Shown here one piece after another: positions 11,493-21,239 of a stretch of DNA of 64,000 nucleotides (position 1 is the stretch's first letter; each line of letters starts with the position of its first letter). The notes under the pieces were generated by a model. It was not told where the DNA came from, searched no databases, and saw only the letters and a program-made list of their open reading frames with translations. The stretch is from Clostridia bacterium UC5.1-1D2 (GTDB taxonomy: Bacteria; Bacillota; Clostridia; Lachnospirales; Lachnospiraceae). The stretch is taken from the NCBI GenBank assembly GCA_001304855.1, contig BBZN01000022.1, positions 1 to 64,000 on the forward strand, read 5' to 3'. Made by a program: the position numbers and the translations under genes.

Positions 11493-11509
11493 TTGGCACG
11501 AATCTTGCT
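11493..11509 (+). promoter_or_regulatory. Sigma-54 (-24/-12) promoter
   Basis: TTGGCACGAATCTTGCT matches every defined position of the sigma-54 consensus YTGGCACGRNNNTTGCW, including the GG and GC dinucleotides with correct spacing. It lies 55 bp before the start of the C-S lyase gene and just after the gene for a sigma-54 activator, so context and sequence agree. Confidence 0.9.
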
Positions 11510-11563
11510 CATATATAAAGACATAGAAAACTGCATAATACAGCAGAGATTGGAAGGGTGAGC

Positions 11564-12733
11564 ATGAAATATAATTTTGATGAAGTCATCGACCGCAGTC
11601 AGAACCGTTCTGCCAAGTATGACGAGAGAAAGAAGAAATTCGGAACCCAGGATGTGATTCCCCTTTGGATTGCAGACATGGATTTTAAGACGGCCCAGCC
11701 TGTGATAGACGCTTTGAAGGCCCGGGCGGAGGAAGGGATATGGGGTTACACCTCCAGGCCCGATTCCTACTATGAAGCCGTATGCGGCTGGCAGAAACGC
11801 CGCAACGGCTGGGATATTGACAAAGGCTTAATCAGCTTTAACCTGGGGGTGGTTCCCGCCCTGTCCTCCATGGTGTACGTATTTACCCGGCCTGGGGACA
11901 AGGTCCTTATTCAAACACCTGTATACTCTGAGTTTTACGATGTGACCGAAAGCTGGGGCCGCCAGGTGGTGGAAAGCCCCCTGGTTGAGAAGGACGGCAG
12001 CTGGACGGTGGACTTTGAGGACTTTGAGAAAAAGGCCAAGGAGGCCAGGCTGTTCTTTCTGTGCAGCCCTCACAACCCACTGGGTATCGTGTGGACAAGG
12101 GAAGAACTGGTAAGGATGTGCGAGATCTGTATGGCCAACCATGTGCTTATTGTGTCTGATGAGATCCACTCCGATCTGATTTTCCACGGAAAGAAGCACA
12201 TACCAACGGCAACGCTCACTCCTGAGATTCAGGCTCATGTAATCAGCTGCATCTCCGGAACCAAGACCTTTAACCTGGCAGGCCTTCAGGCTTCCGCCAC
12301 CATTTTCCCTAATCAGGAGTTAAAGGCGGCATTCGATAAATTCTGGTTTAACCTGGATATACACCGCAACAATGCGTTCAGCACGATAGCCATGGAGGTG
12401 GCGTTCAATGAAGGGGAAGAGTGGCTGGAGCAGCTTTTGGAGTATATTGACGGAAACTTTGAATTTATTAAGGAGTACTGTAAGGCTTATATTCCTGCAA
12501 TCAAGCCCAATGTTCCTGACGCAACCTACCTGGTATGGCTGGATTGCCGCGATCTGGGAATGAGCAACGAGGAACTGAGAGCTTTTATGATTGAAAAGGC
12601 AGGCCTGGGACTTAACGAGGGGTGGTCCTTTGGCCGGAGCCTGTCAGGCTTCATGCGTCTCAATGCAGCCTGCCCCCGCTCTGTACTGGAGCAGGCGATG
12701 AAGCAGCTCAAGGGAGCCCTGGACGCAAGATAA
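11564..12733 (+). CDS. patB: PLP-dependent C-S lyase, MalY/PatB family
   Basis: Predicted cystathionine beta-lyase-like enzyme that cleaves the C-S bond of cysteine S-conjugates to a thiol, pyruvate and ammonia. About 389 residues, the normal length. Family features: IPLWIADMDF near the N-terminus, PVYSEFYD, the SPHNPLG motif, VSDEIHSDL for the cofactor ring, and SGTKTFNLAGL with the Schiff-base lysine at about residue 234. The C-terminus has FMRLNAACPRS with the carboxylate-binding Arg. ATG at 11564 is preferred to GTG at 11558 because GGAAGGG sits at ideal distance. First gene behind a sigma-54 promoter; uninterrupted. Some family members also act as aminotransferases or regulators (MalY). 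Confidence 0.88.
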   Translation: MKYNFDEVIDRSQNRSAKYDERKKKFGTQDVIPLWIADMDFKTAQPVIDALKARAEEGIWGYTSRPDSYYEAVCGWQKRRNGWDIDKGLISFNLGVVPALSSMVYVFTRPGDKVLIQTPVYSEFYDVTESWGRQVVESPLVEKDGSWTVDFEDFEKKAKEARLFFLCSPHNPLGIVWTREELVRMCEICMANHVLIVSDEIHSDLIFHGKKHIPTATLTPEIQAHVISCISGTKTFNLAGLQASATIFPNQELKAAFDKFWFNLDIHRNNAFSTIAMEVAFNEGEEWLEQLLEYIDGNFEFIKEYCKAYIPAIKPNVPDATYLVWLDCRDLGMSNEELRAFMIEKAGLGLNEGWSFGRSLSGFMRLNAACPRSVLEQAMKQLKGALDAR

Positions 12734-12751
12734 TAAGATGGAGGTATAGTT

Positions 12752-14299
12752 ATGACAAAAGAAACGACTAAGAAAAAGGGGTTTATCGTAAAAGCGCTGG
12801 ATACAGTTGAGCGCGTGGGAAACGGCCTGCCAAACCCGGCAACCATTTTCCTGATTCTTACAGGTATTGTTATTATTCTCTCTGCCGTCTGTGCGGCGCT
12901 GGGCGTAACCGTAACCTATGATTTCCTGGACAGCAAGACAGGGGAGATCACCCAGACCACAGTAGCGGCTGTGAGCCTTCTGGCTCCGGACAGCGTCCGC
13001 CATATGGTGACGACGGTAGTTTCCAACTTCACCGGATTCTTTGCGCTGGGCACCGTGTTCACAATCATGATCGGTGTGGGCGTTGCAGACGGAACCGGTT
13101 TTATGTCCGCTCTTTTGAGAAAAGTGGCGGCGTCCACGCCCAAAGCCTTTGTGACGGCGGTGGTTGTATTCCTGGGCATTATGTCCAATATCGCTTCCTC
13201 CACAGGCTATGTTGTGCTGGTTCCCCTTGGAGCTATTCTGTTTATGGCATTTGGGCGTCATCCAATCGCAGGCCTGGCTGCAGCCTTTGCAGGAGTGTCC
13301 GGCGGCTGGAGCGCAAACCTTTTAATCGGCACAAACGATCCTATGTTTGCAGGTATGTCCACCCAGGCCGCGCAGATGATCGATCCGAACTATACGGTGC
13401 TTCCTGTGTGCAACTGGTATTTCATGATGGCGTCCACCTTCCTGATCACCATTATCGGAACCATTATAACCGACAAGCTGGTTGAGCCGCGCCTGGCTCC
13501 CTATGTACCCGACGCAGCGGAACAGGTTCAGGATATTGCAGAGAATGAGAAGAGAGGCATGCGCTGGGCGGGCATTGCAGCTTTGGCCTACATTATCTTC
13601 ATGGCAATCCTGGTTGTTCCCACCAACGGACTGCTGAGAAATCCTGAGACTCATGCATTCTTAACCTCCCCCTTTATGAGCGGAATCATCTTCTTCATGA
13701 TGCTTCTGTTCCTGATTCCCGGTCTTGCTTACGGTATCGGCGCAGGTTCCATCAAGAACGACAAGGATGTGGTCGCCCTTATGAACAAGACCATCAGCGG
13801 TCTTGCAAGCTTTATGGTGCTGATCTTCTTCGCGGCGCAGTTTACAGCGTGCTTTAACTATTCAAACCTGGGTACGATCATCTCCGTATCCGGCGCCAAT
13901 TTCCTGGAATCCGTGGGATTTGTGGGACTGCCCTTGATTATCTGCTTTATAGTGTTGACGGCGTTTATTAACATCTTCATTGCAGTTGACTCTGCAAAAT
14001 GGGCGATTATGGCTCCTATCTTTGTACCTATGTTCATGCGCCTGGGACTTTCGCCGGAGCTGACCCAGGTTGCTTACCGTATCGGCGATTCCAGCACCAA
14101 TATAATTGCGCCTCTTATGCCCTTCTTTGTACTGACGGTTGCGTTTTTCCAGAAATACGATAAGAAGGCCGGAATCGGAAGCGTGATTTCCACCATGCTG
14201 CCCTACTCCCTGGCATTCCTCATCGGCTGGATTATTATGTTTTCAGTGTGGTATCTGCTGGGTCTGCCTTTAGGTCCCGGCTCACCTATGTTTTATTAA
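12752..14299 (+). CDS. AbgT family transporter
   Basis: A 515-residue integral membrane protein with about 11-13 hydrophobic segments, the size and pattern of the AbgT family (p-aminobenzoyl-glutamate transporter and relatives, some of which export sulfonamides). Recognisable stretches are VGNGLPNPATIF at the start, SNIASSTGYVVLVPLGA in the middle, GGWSANLLIGTNDPMFAG, and the C-terminal SAKWAIMAPIFVPM with GDSSTNIIAPLMPFF. GGAGG precedes the ATG, 18 bp after the lyase gene. In this operon a role in importing an acyl- or peptidyl-linked amino acid is more likely than folate breakdown products alone. Frame intact. Confidence 0.9.
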   Translation: MTKETTKKKGFIVKALDTVERVGNGLPNPATIFLILTGIVIILSAVCAALGVTVTYDFLDSKTGEITQTTVAAVSLLAPDSVRHMVTTVVSNFTGFFALGTVFTIMIGVGVADGTGFMSALLRKVAASTPKAFVTAVVVFLGIMSNIASSTGYVVLVPLGAILFMAFGRHPIAGLAAAFAGVSGGWSANLLIGTNDPMFAGMSTQAAQMIDPNYTVLPVCNWYFMMASTFLITIIGTIITDKLVEPRLAPYVPDAAEQVQDIAENEKRGMRWAGIAALAYIIFMAILVVPTNGLLRNPETHAFLTSPFMSGIIFFMMLLFLIPGLAYGIGAGSIKNDKDVVALMNKTISGLASFMVLIFFAAQFTACFNYSNLGTIISVSGANFLESVGFVGLPLIICFIVLTAFINIFIAVDSAKWAIMAPIFVPMFMRLGLSPELTQVAYRIGDSSTNIIAPLMPFFVLTVAFFQKYDKKAGIGSVISTMLPYSLAFLIGWIIMFSVWYLLGLPLGPGSPMFY

Positions 14300-14311
14300 T
14301 ATCAGGCAACA

Positions 14312-14357
14312 GTTCAGGACGGCGGTTAGCCGGGCAAGAAGATGTGCCGTCCTGAAC
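14312..14357 (+). other. Intercistronic hairpin without U tract
   Basis: GTTCAGGACGGC at 14312-14323 pairs perfectly with GCCGTCCTGAAC at 14346-14357 over 12 bp. No T run follows, so it is unlikely to stop transcription fully. It may protect the 3' end of the upstream message or lower expression of the peptidase gene that follows. Confidence 0.6.
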
Positions 14358-14398
14358 CGTTACAATATCAGAATTAAATAGAGAGAAGGACGTGTCTT

Positions 14399-15580
14399 AT
14401 GAAACCAAAGGAAGGCAGAATCAAGGAACTGCTTCGTGAAAAAGGACTGGACGGAGCAATCGTATCTTCACCTGAGAACTTTCACTATGTAACAGGTTTT
14501 GGCGGTCATCAGCACACGGTTTCCAGACAGCCAGGGTTTTCCCTGGCTGTTATGCGAAGCGATGACAAAGCGCCCACCCACATCACCACCATGGATTTTG
14601 AAGCATCCACCTTCCGCATGAAGCGGAGGGCCTGGGATTTGTGGTGGACCCCTACGATACATGGGTGGGGTTAAAGGTGTGGGAGGAGATCGCCTCCGGC
14701 CTCACAGCGCCTCACAAGGAAAAGATGGAGAATTCCGAGGACAAGCTGGCGGAGTTTGTGAAAGCCTGCGATCTGGCGGACAAGCGTATTGGGGTGGAGA
14801 TGGATTATCTCACCGTACCCTACTATAATATGCTCTGTGAGAAATTCCCTGAGGCCGAGTTTGAGAATATTTCAGATCTTTTTGTCTATGCCAGAAGCGT
14901 AAAGACAGAGGAAGAGATACAGGTGTTCCGGGATCTTTGCCGCATAGCGGACCATGGTTTTACAGAAGTCAGTAAAATTGTAAAAATCGGAGTGTCGGAG
15001 AAGGAACTTTCGGACTGCTTCCGCCAGGATGTGGTAAAATCCGGGTTCTGTATTCCCAGCGCCTGGTCTATGTTCTCCACAGGAGCCTCGGGGGCAAGGC
15101 TGACGCTTCCGGGAGAGGGGATTGTGAAGGAAGGGGACGTGGTAAAGTTTGACGCCGGCGTCAACAAGGAGTTCGATTTCTACACTACCGACACCTCCAG
15201 GGCGTGGATTGCAGGCAGCGCAGATCCGGCGCTTGTGAAGCTTAAGGACAGGCTTTATGAGGGACAGCGCCGGATGATAGCGGCCGCCAGACCGGGGCTC
15301 CCCATCAATGAACTGTACCATGCAGCTTATGATTATGTGAAGGAAATGTTTCCCTGTTACCGCAGGGGCCATCAGGGACATTCAATCAGCATGGGCCCTG
15401 CAACTGCGGAGGCCCCCTACATCAACGCCGCGGAAACCCGGCCTCTTGAGGCCGGCATGGTGCTGGCTATGGAAGTGCTGCTATATTGACGGGGTAAATG
15501 GTTTTAATATTGAGGATATGGTGCTGATAACTGAGGATGGCTGCGAAGTGCTGACCCCCAATACGCCTCACTATCTGTAA
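14399..15580 (+). CDS. M24 family metallopeptidase (Xaa-Pro peptidase-like), frame broken
   Basis: A cytoplasmic pita-bread-fold peptidase or creatinase-type hydrolase of about 393 residues. The N-terminal creatinase-like domain includes GLDGAIVSSPENFHYVTGF; the catalytic domain has metal ligands in VVKFDAGVNKEFDFYTTDTSR, RRGHQGHSISMG and MVLAMEV. The frame breaks near 14630 (one base) and near 15477, after which CYIDGVNGFNIEDMVLITEDG completes the expected C-terminus. The fold is also used by prolidases, creatinase and methionine aminopeptidase, so the exact substrate is open. In this operon it could release an amino acid from an imported conjugate before the C-S lyase acts. Confidence 0.82.
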
Positions 15581-15610
15581 TATCCCCGCTGGGAGAGAGG
15601 AGCGTACTAT

Positions 15611-17313
15611 ATGAAGGTTGTAATTGTGGGCGGTGTGGCCGGAGGCGCCGGGACTGCCGCCAGACTGCGGAGAAATGACGAGTCCGCCCAGATTATTATG
15701 GTGGAGCGGGGGGACTATATATCGTATGCCAACTGCGGGCTGCCCTACTACATCGGCGGCGTGATCACAGACAAAGGCGCCCTCCAGCTTCAGACGCCGG
15801 AGAGCTTTCAGACCCGCTTTAAGGTGGATGTGCGGGTGTCCAGCCAGGTGGTGTCCGTGGATACCCGGAAAAAGACGGTGGTTATAAACCATATGGGGCA
15901 GGTATACGAGGAGCGTTACGACAAGCTGGTTCTGTCGCCTGGGGCGGCGCCCTGCGCCCTCCCATCCCTGGGATTGAGGAAAACCATGTATTTACCCTGA
16001 GAAATATACCGGATACTTATGCCATCCATCAATTTGTGACAGAGCAGAAGCCTTCCGCCTGTGCGGTTGTCGGCGCGGGCTTTATCGGTCTGGAGATGGC
16101 CGAAAATCTGGCCAAGCAGGGTCTTAGCGTATCTGTGGTGGAGGGTGCGTCCCATGTAATGCCGCCCATTGATATGGATATGGCCCATGAGGTACACAAC
16201 TACATACGTTCCAAGGGAATTGAGCTGCATCTGGGACGGACATGCGCCGCCATGGACGGCAAAAGCGTTATTTTAAACGACGGCACAAGGGCAGCGGCGG
16301 ATATGGTTATCCTAAGCATCGGCGTCCGCCCGGATACCGGATTTTTAAAGGACAGCGGCATTGAGCTGGGAGCCAGAGGGGAGATCCTGGTCAACCAATA
16401 CCTGGAGACTTCGGCGGAGGATGTGTATGCTTTGGGAGACGCCGTGTCCGTTACCCATATTGTCAGCGGCAATAAGGCGCTGATTCCCCTTGCTTCTCCT
16501 GCCAACAAACAGGGCCGCATTGCAGCGGACAACCTGTGCGGAAAAAAGGTTCCTACAAGGGGAGCCAGGGAACTTCTGTTATGAAGTTCTTTGACATGAC
16601 CGTAGCGGTCACAGGGGAGAAGGAGGAAAGCCTGGCTGCGCAGGGACGCTTACGGGAAGGTTATCACCACCTCCCCCTCCCGGGCAGGTTATTATCCGGG
16701 CGGGGATATGATGACTGTAAAAACACTTTTCGACCCAGAGAGCGGCCTGATTCTGGCGCCCAGATCGTAGGAGGGAAGGGCGTGGACAAGCGGATAGACG
16801 ATCTTGCCAATGGGGTGAGGTTCAATCTCACATGTTACGACCTTCAGGAGATGGAGCTTTCCTACGCGCCTCCTTTCTCCTCGGCCAAGGACCCTGTGAA
16901 TATGGCCGGATATGTAATCCAGAATGTGCTGGAGGGAAGAATGAGGCCTTTCTATGTGGAGGATATAGACCGGATTCCCGAAAGCGCAATCCGCCTGGAC
17001 GTGCGCACCCCGGAGGAGTTTGAGAAGGGTCGATACCCGGATTTATCAACATCCCTCTGGACAGCCTGAGGGAACGGACAGGAGAGCTGGATCTGGACAG
17101 GGAGGTCTATATTACCTGCCAGATTGGACTGAGAGGTACATAGCCCAGAGGATTCTGGAACAGGCTGGGGCCAAAACCTGGAATCTCAGCGGCGGTTACA
17201 GGTTCTACGAGATGATGGTGAAGGACAGGCAGCGCCTGGGCGCAGATATGGATCAATGTACGGCCTGCGGCATGAGGGCGGAGAAGAACCAGGCCGCCCC
17301 TTGTGAAAGATAG
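15611..17313 (+). CDS. CoA-disulfide reductase fused to rhodanese domain, several frame breaks
   Basis: An FAD- and NAD(P)H-dependent oxidoreductase of about 565 residues with an N-terminal Rossmann motif VGGVAGGAGTAARLRR, single redox cysteine in SYANCGLPYYIGG (CoA-disulfide reductase type rather than a CxxxxC disulfide pair), a second nucleotide site VVGAGFIGLEMAE, and VYALGDAV. The C-terminal rhodanese domain has RLDVRTPEEF and the active cysteine in YITCQIGLRG. It ends with a further Cys pair, QCTACGMR. Such fusions reduce CoA disulfides, persulfides or polysulfides. Breaks lie near 15965, 16545, 16650-16760, 17030 and 17140. As last gene of the sigma-54 operon it would handle sulfur released by the lyase. 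Confidence 0.8.
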
Positions 17314-17361
17314 AGGGAAAGGTTTTTTAATCCAGGTTATTTTTGGATAAATTATAGATTG

Positions 17362-17411
17362 ACGCAGAATGTGGTTTGGAGTAGGCTTTTATAGAAAAAC
17401 ACATTCTGCGT
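17362..17411 (+). promoter_or_regulatory. Long inverted repeat before MATE gene
   Basis: ACGCAGAATGTG at 17362-17373 and CACATTCTGCGT at 17400-17411 form a perfect 12-bp inverted repeat separated by 26 bases, 50 bp before the MATE start. No T run follows the right arm. It could be a paired operator for a dimeric regulator or an RNA hairpin in the leader. Confidence 0.6.
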
Positions 17412-17461
17412 TATATTTATGCAAAATGTAGGCGCAGGGGACAAAGGATGGTAAAATAGAG

Positions 17462-18812
17462 ATGAAAGAAAAAGACGTGGGGGCCCGCCTCTTTTCCGGC
17501 GGAGACTTAAAGCGGCTTATACTGCCGCTGATAGTGGAGCAGATACTTGCGGTTTCCGTGGGAATGGTGGACACCATGATGGTGTCCAGCGTAGGCGAGG
17601 CCGCCACCTCAGGCGTATCGCTTGTGGATATGGTGAATATTTTGTTCATCAATATATTTGCTGCCCTGTCCACAGGGGGCGCCGTGGCTGCATCCCAGTA
17701 TATGGGCCAGAAGCGCAGGACCGGGCCTGCGAGTCTGCGGATCAGCTCCTTATTATAACAGGGATCTTTGCGCTTGTGATAATGGTGTTCTGTCTGGTGT
17801 TTTGCCGGGGCTTTTTGGGGTTTCTCTACAAGGGAATTGAACAAGATGTTATGAGGAACGCCAGGATTTATCTGATAATTTCCGCATTGTCCTATCCGTT
17901 TCTGGCAGTTTATAACTCTTGCGCCGCATTGTTCCGCTCCATGGGTAACTCAAAAATATCCATGCAGGTATCCATAGTGATGAATGTTATCAACGTAATT
18001 GGGGATGCTCTGTTTATATTCGGATTTCACTGGGGCGTGGCGGGCGCCGCCATTGCCTCGCTTATATCGCGTATGGCGGCCTGCTGTATTCTTATCTGCA
18101 GATTGAGAAACAGGAGCCTGGACATCCACATAGGAAAGAGCCGCAGGCTAAACGGGCGCATGATTAAGCAGATTCTCCACATAGGCATACCCAGCGGCAT
18201 TGAGAACAGCATCTTTCAGCTGGGCCGCGTGCTGGTGGTGGGGGTTATTGCCCTCTTCGGCACCACCCAGATTGCCGCCAATGCCATTGCAAACAATCTG
18301 GACAGCATGGGCGTGCTTCCGGGCCAGGCTATGTGCCTTGCGGTCATAACGGTAGTGGGCCGCTGCGTGGGCGCAGGAGATTTCGGCCAGGCGGAGTATT
18401 ATGCAAAGAAAATGATGAAGCTTGCCTATGTTATCAACGGGGGCTGCTGCCTGGCCGTACTTCTGGCTATGCCTTTGCTCCTGAAGCTTTACGGGGTGTC
18501 TCCTGAAGCCGTCGGCCTGGGAGCCCGGCTGGCCTTCATCCACAATGGCTGCGCAGTCCTTTTGTGGCCTATGTCCTTCTGTCTGCCTAATGTGCTCAGG
18601 GCCGCCAATGACGTGACCTTTCCCATGGGCGTCTCCATTCTGTCCATGATCGTGTTCCGCGTTGGATTCAGCTATGTGCTGGGAGCGGCGGCTGGGGGCT
18701 GGGGGCCGTGGGCGTGTGGTGGGCCATGATTGCGGACTGGACTGTGAGGAGCGCCTGCTTTTTCATACGGTTTAAGAGGGGGAGATGGAAGAGCTTTTAT
18801 CATGGAATGTAG
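17462..18812 (+). CDS. MATE family efflux transporter, frame broken
   Basis: A multidrug/toxin extrusion antiporter of about 450 residues with roughly 12 membrane helices. It begins LFSGGDLKRLILPLIVEQILAV-like sequence followed by GMVDTMMVSSVGEAA, typical of MATE N-lobes, and shows the pseudo-repeat start GIPSGIENSIFQLGRV in the second half. Breaks near 17720 (QKRR to ACESADQLL) and near 18695 (after GAAAGG) are each one base; the last frame ends FKRGRWKSFYHGM. Export driven by Na+ or H+ gradient is known for the family; the substrate cannot be told. Expression may be controlled through the inverted repeat upstream. Confidence 0.85.
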
Positions 18813-18910
18813 CGCTGCTGCGGGACGCCGGGGCTGCCGCAGCAACAATGTAAAGCGCGGAGCGGGGATGAGGGTTCTGACCCGGTCCGAAGAAAGGGGA
18901 AGGAGATATT

Positions 18911-19619
18911 ATGAAGGTTACGTATATTCATCACAGCAGCTTTATGGTGGAAATGGAGGAGACGGTTCTGCTCTTCGACTATTTTGAGGGGGAGGTACCC
19001 TTGCCGGAGTCGGGGAAACCGGTGTTTATCTTTGCCAGCCACAGGCATGGGGATCATTTTTCAAAGAACATTTTTAAGCTTGTGCGCAGCGGCCTGGAGG
19101 TCTATTATGTGCTCTCCGACGATATCTGGCGGCGTCAGGTGCCTGAGGAGCTTCTGGCAGAACCGTGTTCCTGGGGCCGGGGGAAGACGTGGAGCTGGCC
19201 TACGGGTCAGGGAAAAACTTAAAGTGGAAGCCTACAAGTCTACGGATGAAGGGGTTGCCTTTTTGGTGACGGCTGAGGGAAAGGCCATTTACCATGCCGG
19301 AGATCTGAACAACTGGGTGTGGGAGGGCGAACCTGAAGCGGATAACCGCAGGATGAGCCGGGATTTCCACAGGGAGCTGGACAAGCTGGCAGGACGGCAT
19401 ATCGACGTGGCGTTCATGCTCATAGATCCCAGGCAGGAGAAGGATTTCTATCTGGGAATGGACGATTTTATGCGGCGTGTGGGAGCGGATGTGGTGTTCC
19501 CAATGCATTTCTGGGGGGACTTCCAGGTGATCGGCCGGTTCAAGGCCCTTCCTGCCGCCAATGATTATAAAGATAAGATTCGGGAGATCCGGAGCAGAGG
19601 ACAGAGCTTTAACCTGTGA
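18911..19619 (+). CDS. Metallo-beta-lactamase fold hydrolase, frame broken
   Basis: A cytoplasmic metal-dependent hydrolase of about 236 residues. It starts MKVTYIHHSSFMVE and has the metal motif SHRHGDHF (HxHxDH), an AIYHAGDLNNW segment with the next metal ligands, and VVFPMHFWGDF near the C-terminus, so the ligand set looks complete. The frame changes near 19165 and 19210, consistent with one lost base each. This subgroup resembles UlaG/YtnP-like hydrolases acting on diverse esters or phosphodiesters; no specific substrate can be inferred. It lies directly before dihydroorotase. Confidence 0.75.
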
Positions 19620-19645
19620 GACAGATTCAGAGAGGGGAACAGATT

Positions 19646-20950
19646 ATGATATGGATTCGCGGCGGCCGCGTTATTGACCCGGCGTCAGGGCTGGATGAGA
19701 AAAGGGATATTTTGCTGGATGAGGACAGGATTGTCAAAATCATGCCCCCGGCAGGAGAGGACGGGGGAGATATAACCCGTTGGATTCCTGTTGAACAGTG
19801 GCCTCAGCTTCAGGTGATTGAAGCAGAGGGGCTCGCAGTGGCTCCCGGGCTGGTAGATGTTCACGTACATTTCCGGGATCCGGGGCTGACCTATAAGGAA
19901 GATATACACAGCGGAGCCAAAGGGGCTGCCAGAGGAGGCTTTACCACGGTAGTGTGCATGGCCAATACAAAGCCCATCGTGGACAATGAGGATACCCTCA
20001 AGTACGTGCTGGAGGAAGGCGGAAAGACAGGGATTCATGTGCTGAGCTGTGCGGCTGTGTCCAGAGGCTTTCAGGGAAAAGAGCTGACCGATATGGAAGG
20101 GCTTCTGGCAGCCGGGGCGGCGGGATTTACAGACGACGGGATTCCTCTGATGGACGAGGAGTTTGTGAGGACTGCCATGAGGGAAGCCGCAAGACTGGGA
20201 ACGGTCCTCAGCTTCCATGAGGAGGATAAATCCTTCATAAAAGAAAACGGAATCAACCACGGGGCCGTATCCCGGGCGCTGGGGATTTACGGCTCCCCCT
20301 CTGAGGCGGAGGAGGCTTTGGTTGAAAGAGACTGCCGGCTTGCATTGGAGACGGGAGCGGCAGTGGACATGCAGCACATGAGCTCCGGCGCGGCTGTGGA
20401 AACTGTGCGCCGGGCCAAAGCCAGGGGAGCCAATGTGTGGGCTGAGGTGACTCCCCACCACATAGCTCTTACAGAGGATGCGGTGTTAAAACACGGCTCC
20501 CTGGCCAAGATGAACCCGCCTTTGAGAACGGAAGAGGACCGGATGAAGCTCATAGAGGGGCTGAGGGACGGTACAATCGATATGATAGCTACGGACCACG
20601 CGCCCCACAGCCCCCAGGAGAAGGCCCGCCCGCTTACAGAAGCCCCCAGCGGCATCCTGGGCCTGGAGACGGCGCTGGCTGTCTCTGTGACGCATCTGGT
20701 TAAGCCTGGTTATCTCACTCTTTGCCAGCTGATGGAGAAGATGAGCCTGAATCCTGCAAAGCTCTACAAACTGGACTGCGGACGGCTCCAGGAGGGGGCC
20801 CCTGCCGACCTTGTGATATTTGATGAAAACAGACAGTGGAAGGTGGAGGATTTCGTTTCCAAATCCTCCAACAGCCCATTTCTCGGTGAGACGCTTACCG
20901 GAAAAGTGATGTACACCATCTGCGGCGGCAAGGTGGTCTGGCCGGAATAA
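19646..20950 (+). CDS. pyrC: Dihydroorotase
   Basis: Catalyses reversible cyclisation of N-carbamoyl-L-aspartate to dihydroorotate in pyrimidine synthesis. About 434 residues, the class I length. Zn motif DVHVHFRDPG, then KEDIHSGAKGAARGGFTT, further metal-binding His regions FHEED and MQHMSS, and the catalytic aspartate region ATDHAPHS; substrate-binding MANTKP is present. GAGAGGGGAAC precedes ATG 19646. The gene is uninterrupted and is followed by a strong terminator. No other pyrimidine gene is next to it. Confidence 0.93.
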   Translation: MIWIRGGRVIDPASGLDEKRDILLDEDRIVKIMPPAGEDGGDITRWIPVEQWPQLQVIEAEGLAVAPGLVDVHVHFRDPGLTYKEDIHSGAKGAARGGFTTVVCMANTKPIVDNEDTLKYVLEEGGKTGIHVLSCAAVSRGFQGKELTDMEGLLAAGAAGFTDDGIPLMDEEFVRTAMREAARLGTVLSFHEEDKSFIKENGINHGAVSRALGIYGSPSEAEEALVERDCRLALETGAAVDMQHMSSGAAVETVRRAKARGANVWAEVTPHHIALTEDAVLKHGSLAKMNPPLRTEEDRMKLIEGLRDGTIDMIATDHAPHSPQEKARPLTEAPSGILGLETALAVSVTHLVKPGYLTLCQLMEKMSLNPAKLYKLDCGRLQEGAPADLVIFDENRQWKVEDFVSKSSNSPFLGETLTGKVMYTICGGKVVWPE

Positions 20951-20980
20951 GCGTGAATAAAACCTGGAATATGAAGAGAG

Positions 20981-21017
20981 AAAAAGCGCCCGGCAGGAGG
21001 CTGGCCGGGCGCTTTTT
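20981..21017 (+). terminator. Rho-independent terminator after pyrC
   Basis: AAAAAGCGCCCGGC and GCCGGGCGCTTTTT form a perfect G+C-rich stem with an 8-base loop, and the right arm ends in T5. The A run on the left would make it work in both directions. Confidence 0.9.
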
Positions 21018-21112
21018 CCATGGGGAAAACCTGTGAAGCCATAAGAATCTGGTTCAATAGGATAGTCTGTTACAATATGGGCAATATTTAGCCGGATTTT
21101 GTCCGATTTCTC

Positions 21113-21141
21113 TTTACACATTTGCTTTAGTGTGCTAATAT
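21113..21141 (+). promoter_or_regulatory. Sigma-A promoter of the amino-acid ABC operon
   Basis: TTTACA at 21113-21118 and TAATAT at 21136-21141 with a 17-bp spacer, about 100 bp before the binding-protein gene, in an AT-rich stretch. Confidence 0.6.
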
Positions 21142-21239
21142 GATAGCGTGTCAAAAGTATTGGGATTATCAATGCGGATACACAGTCAGGCGGGCATTTG
21201 GAACCCGTCAAGTGTTCATGATCAGGAGGAGAGTATCAT

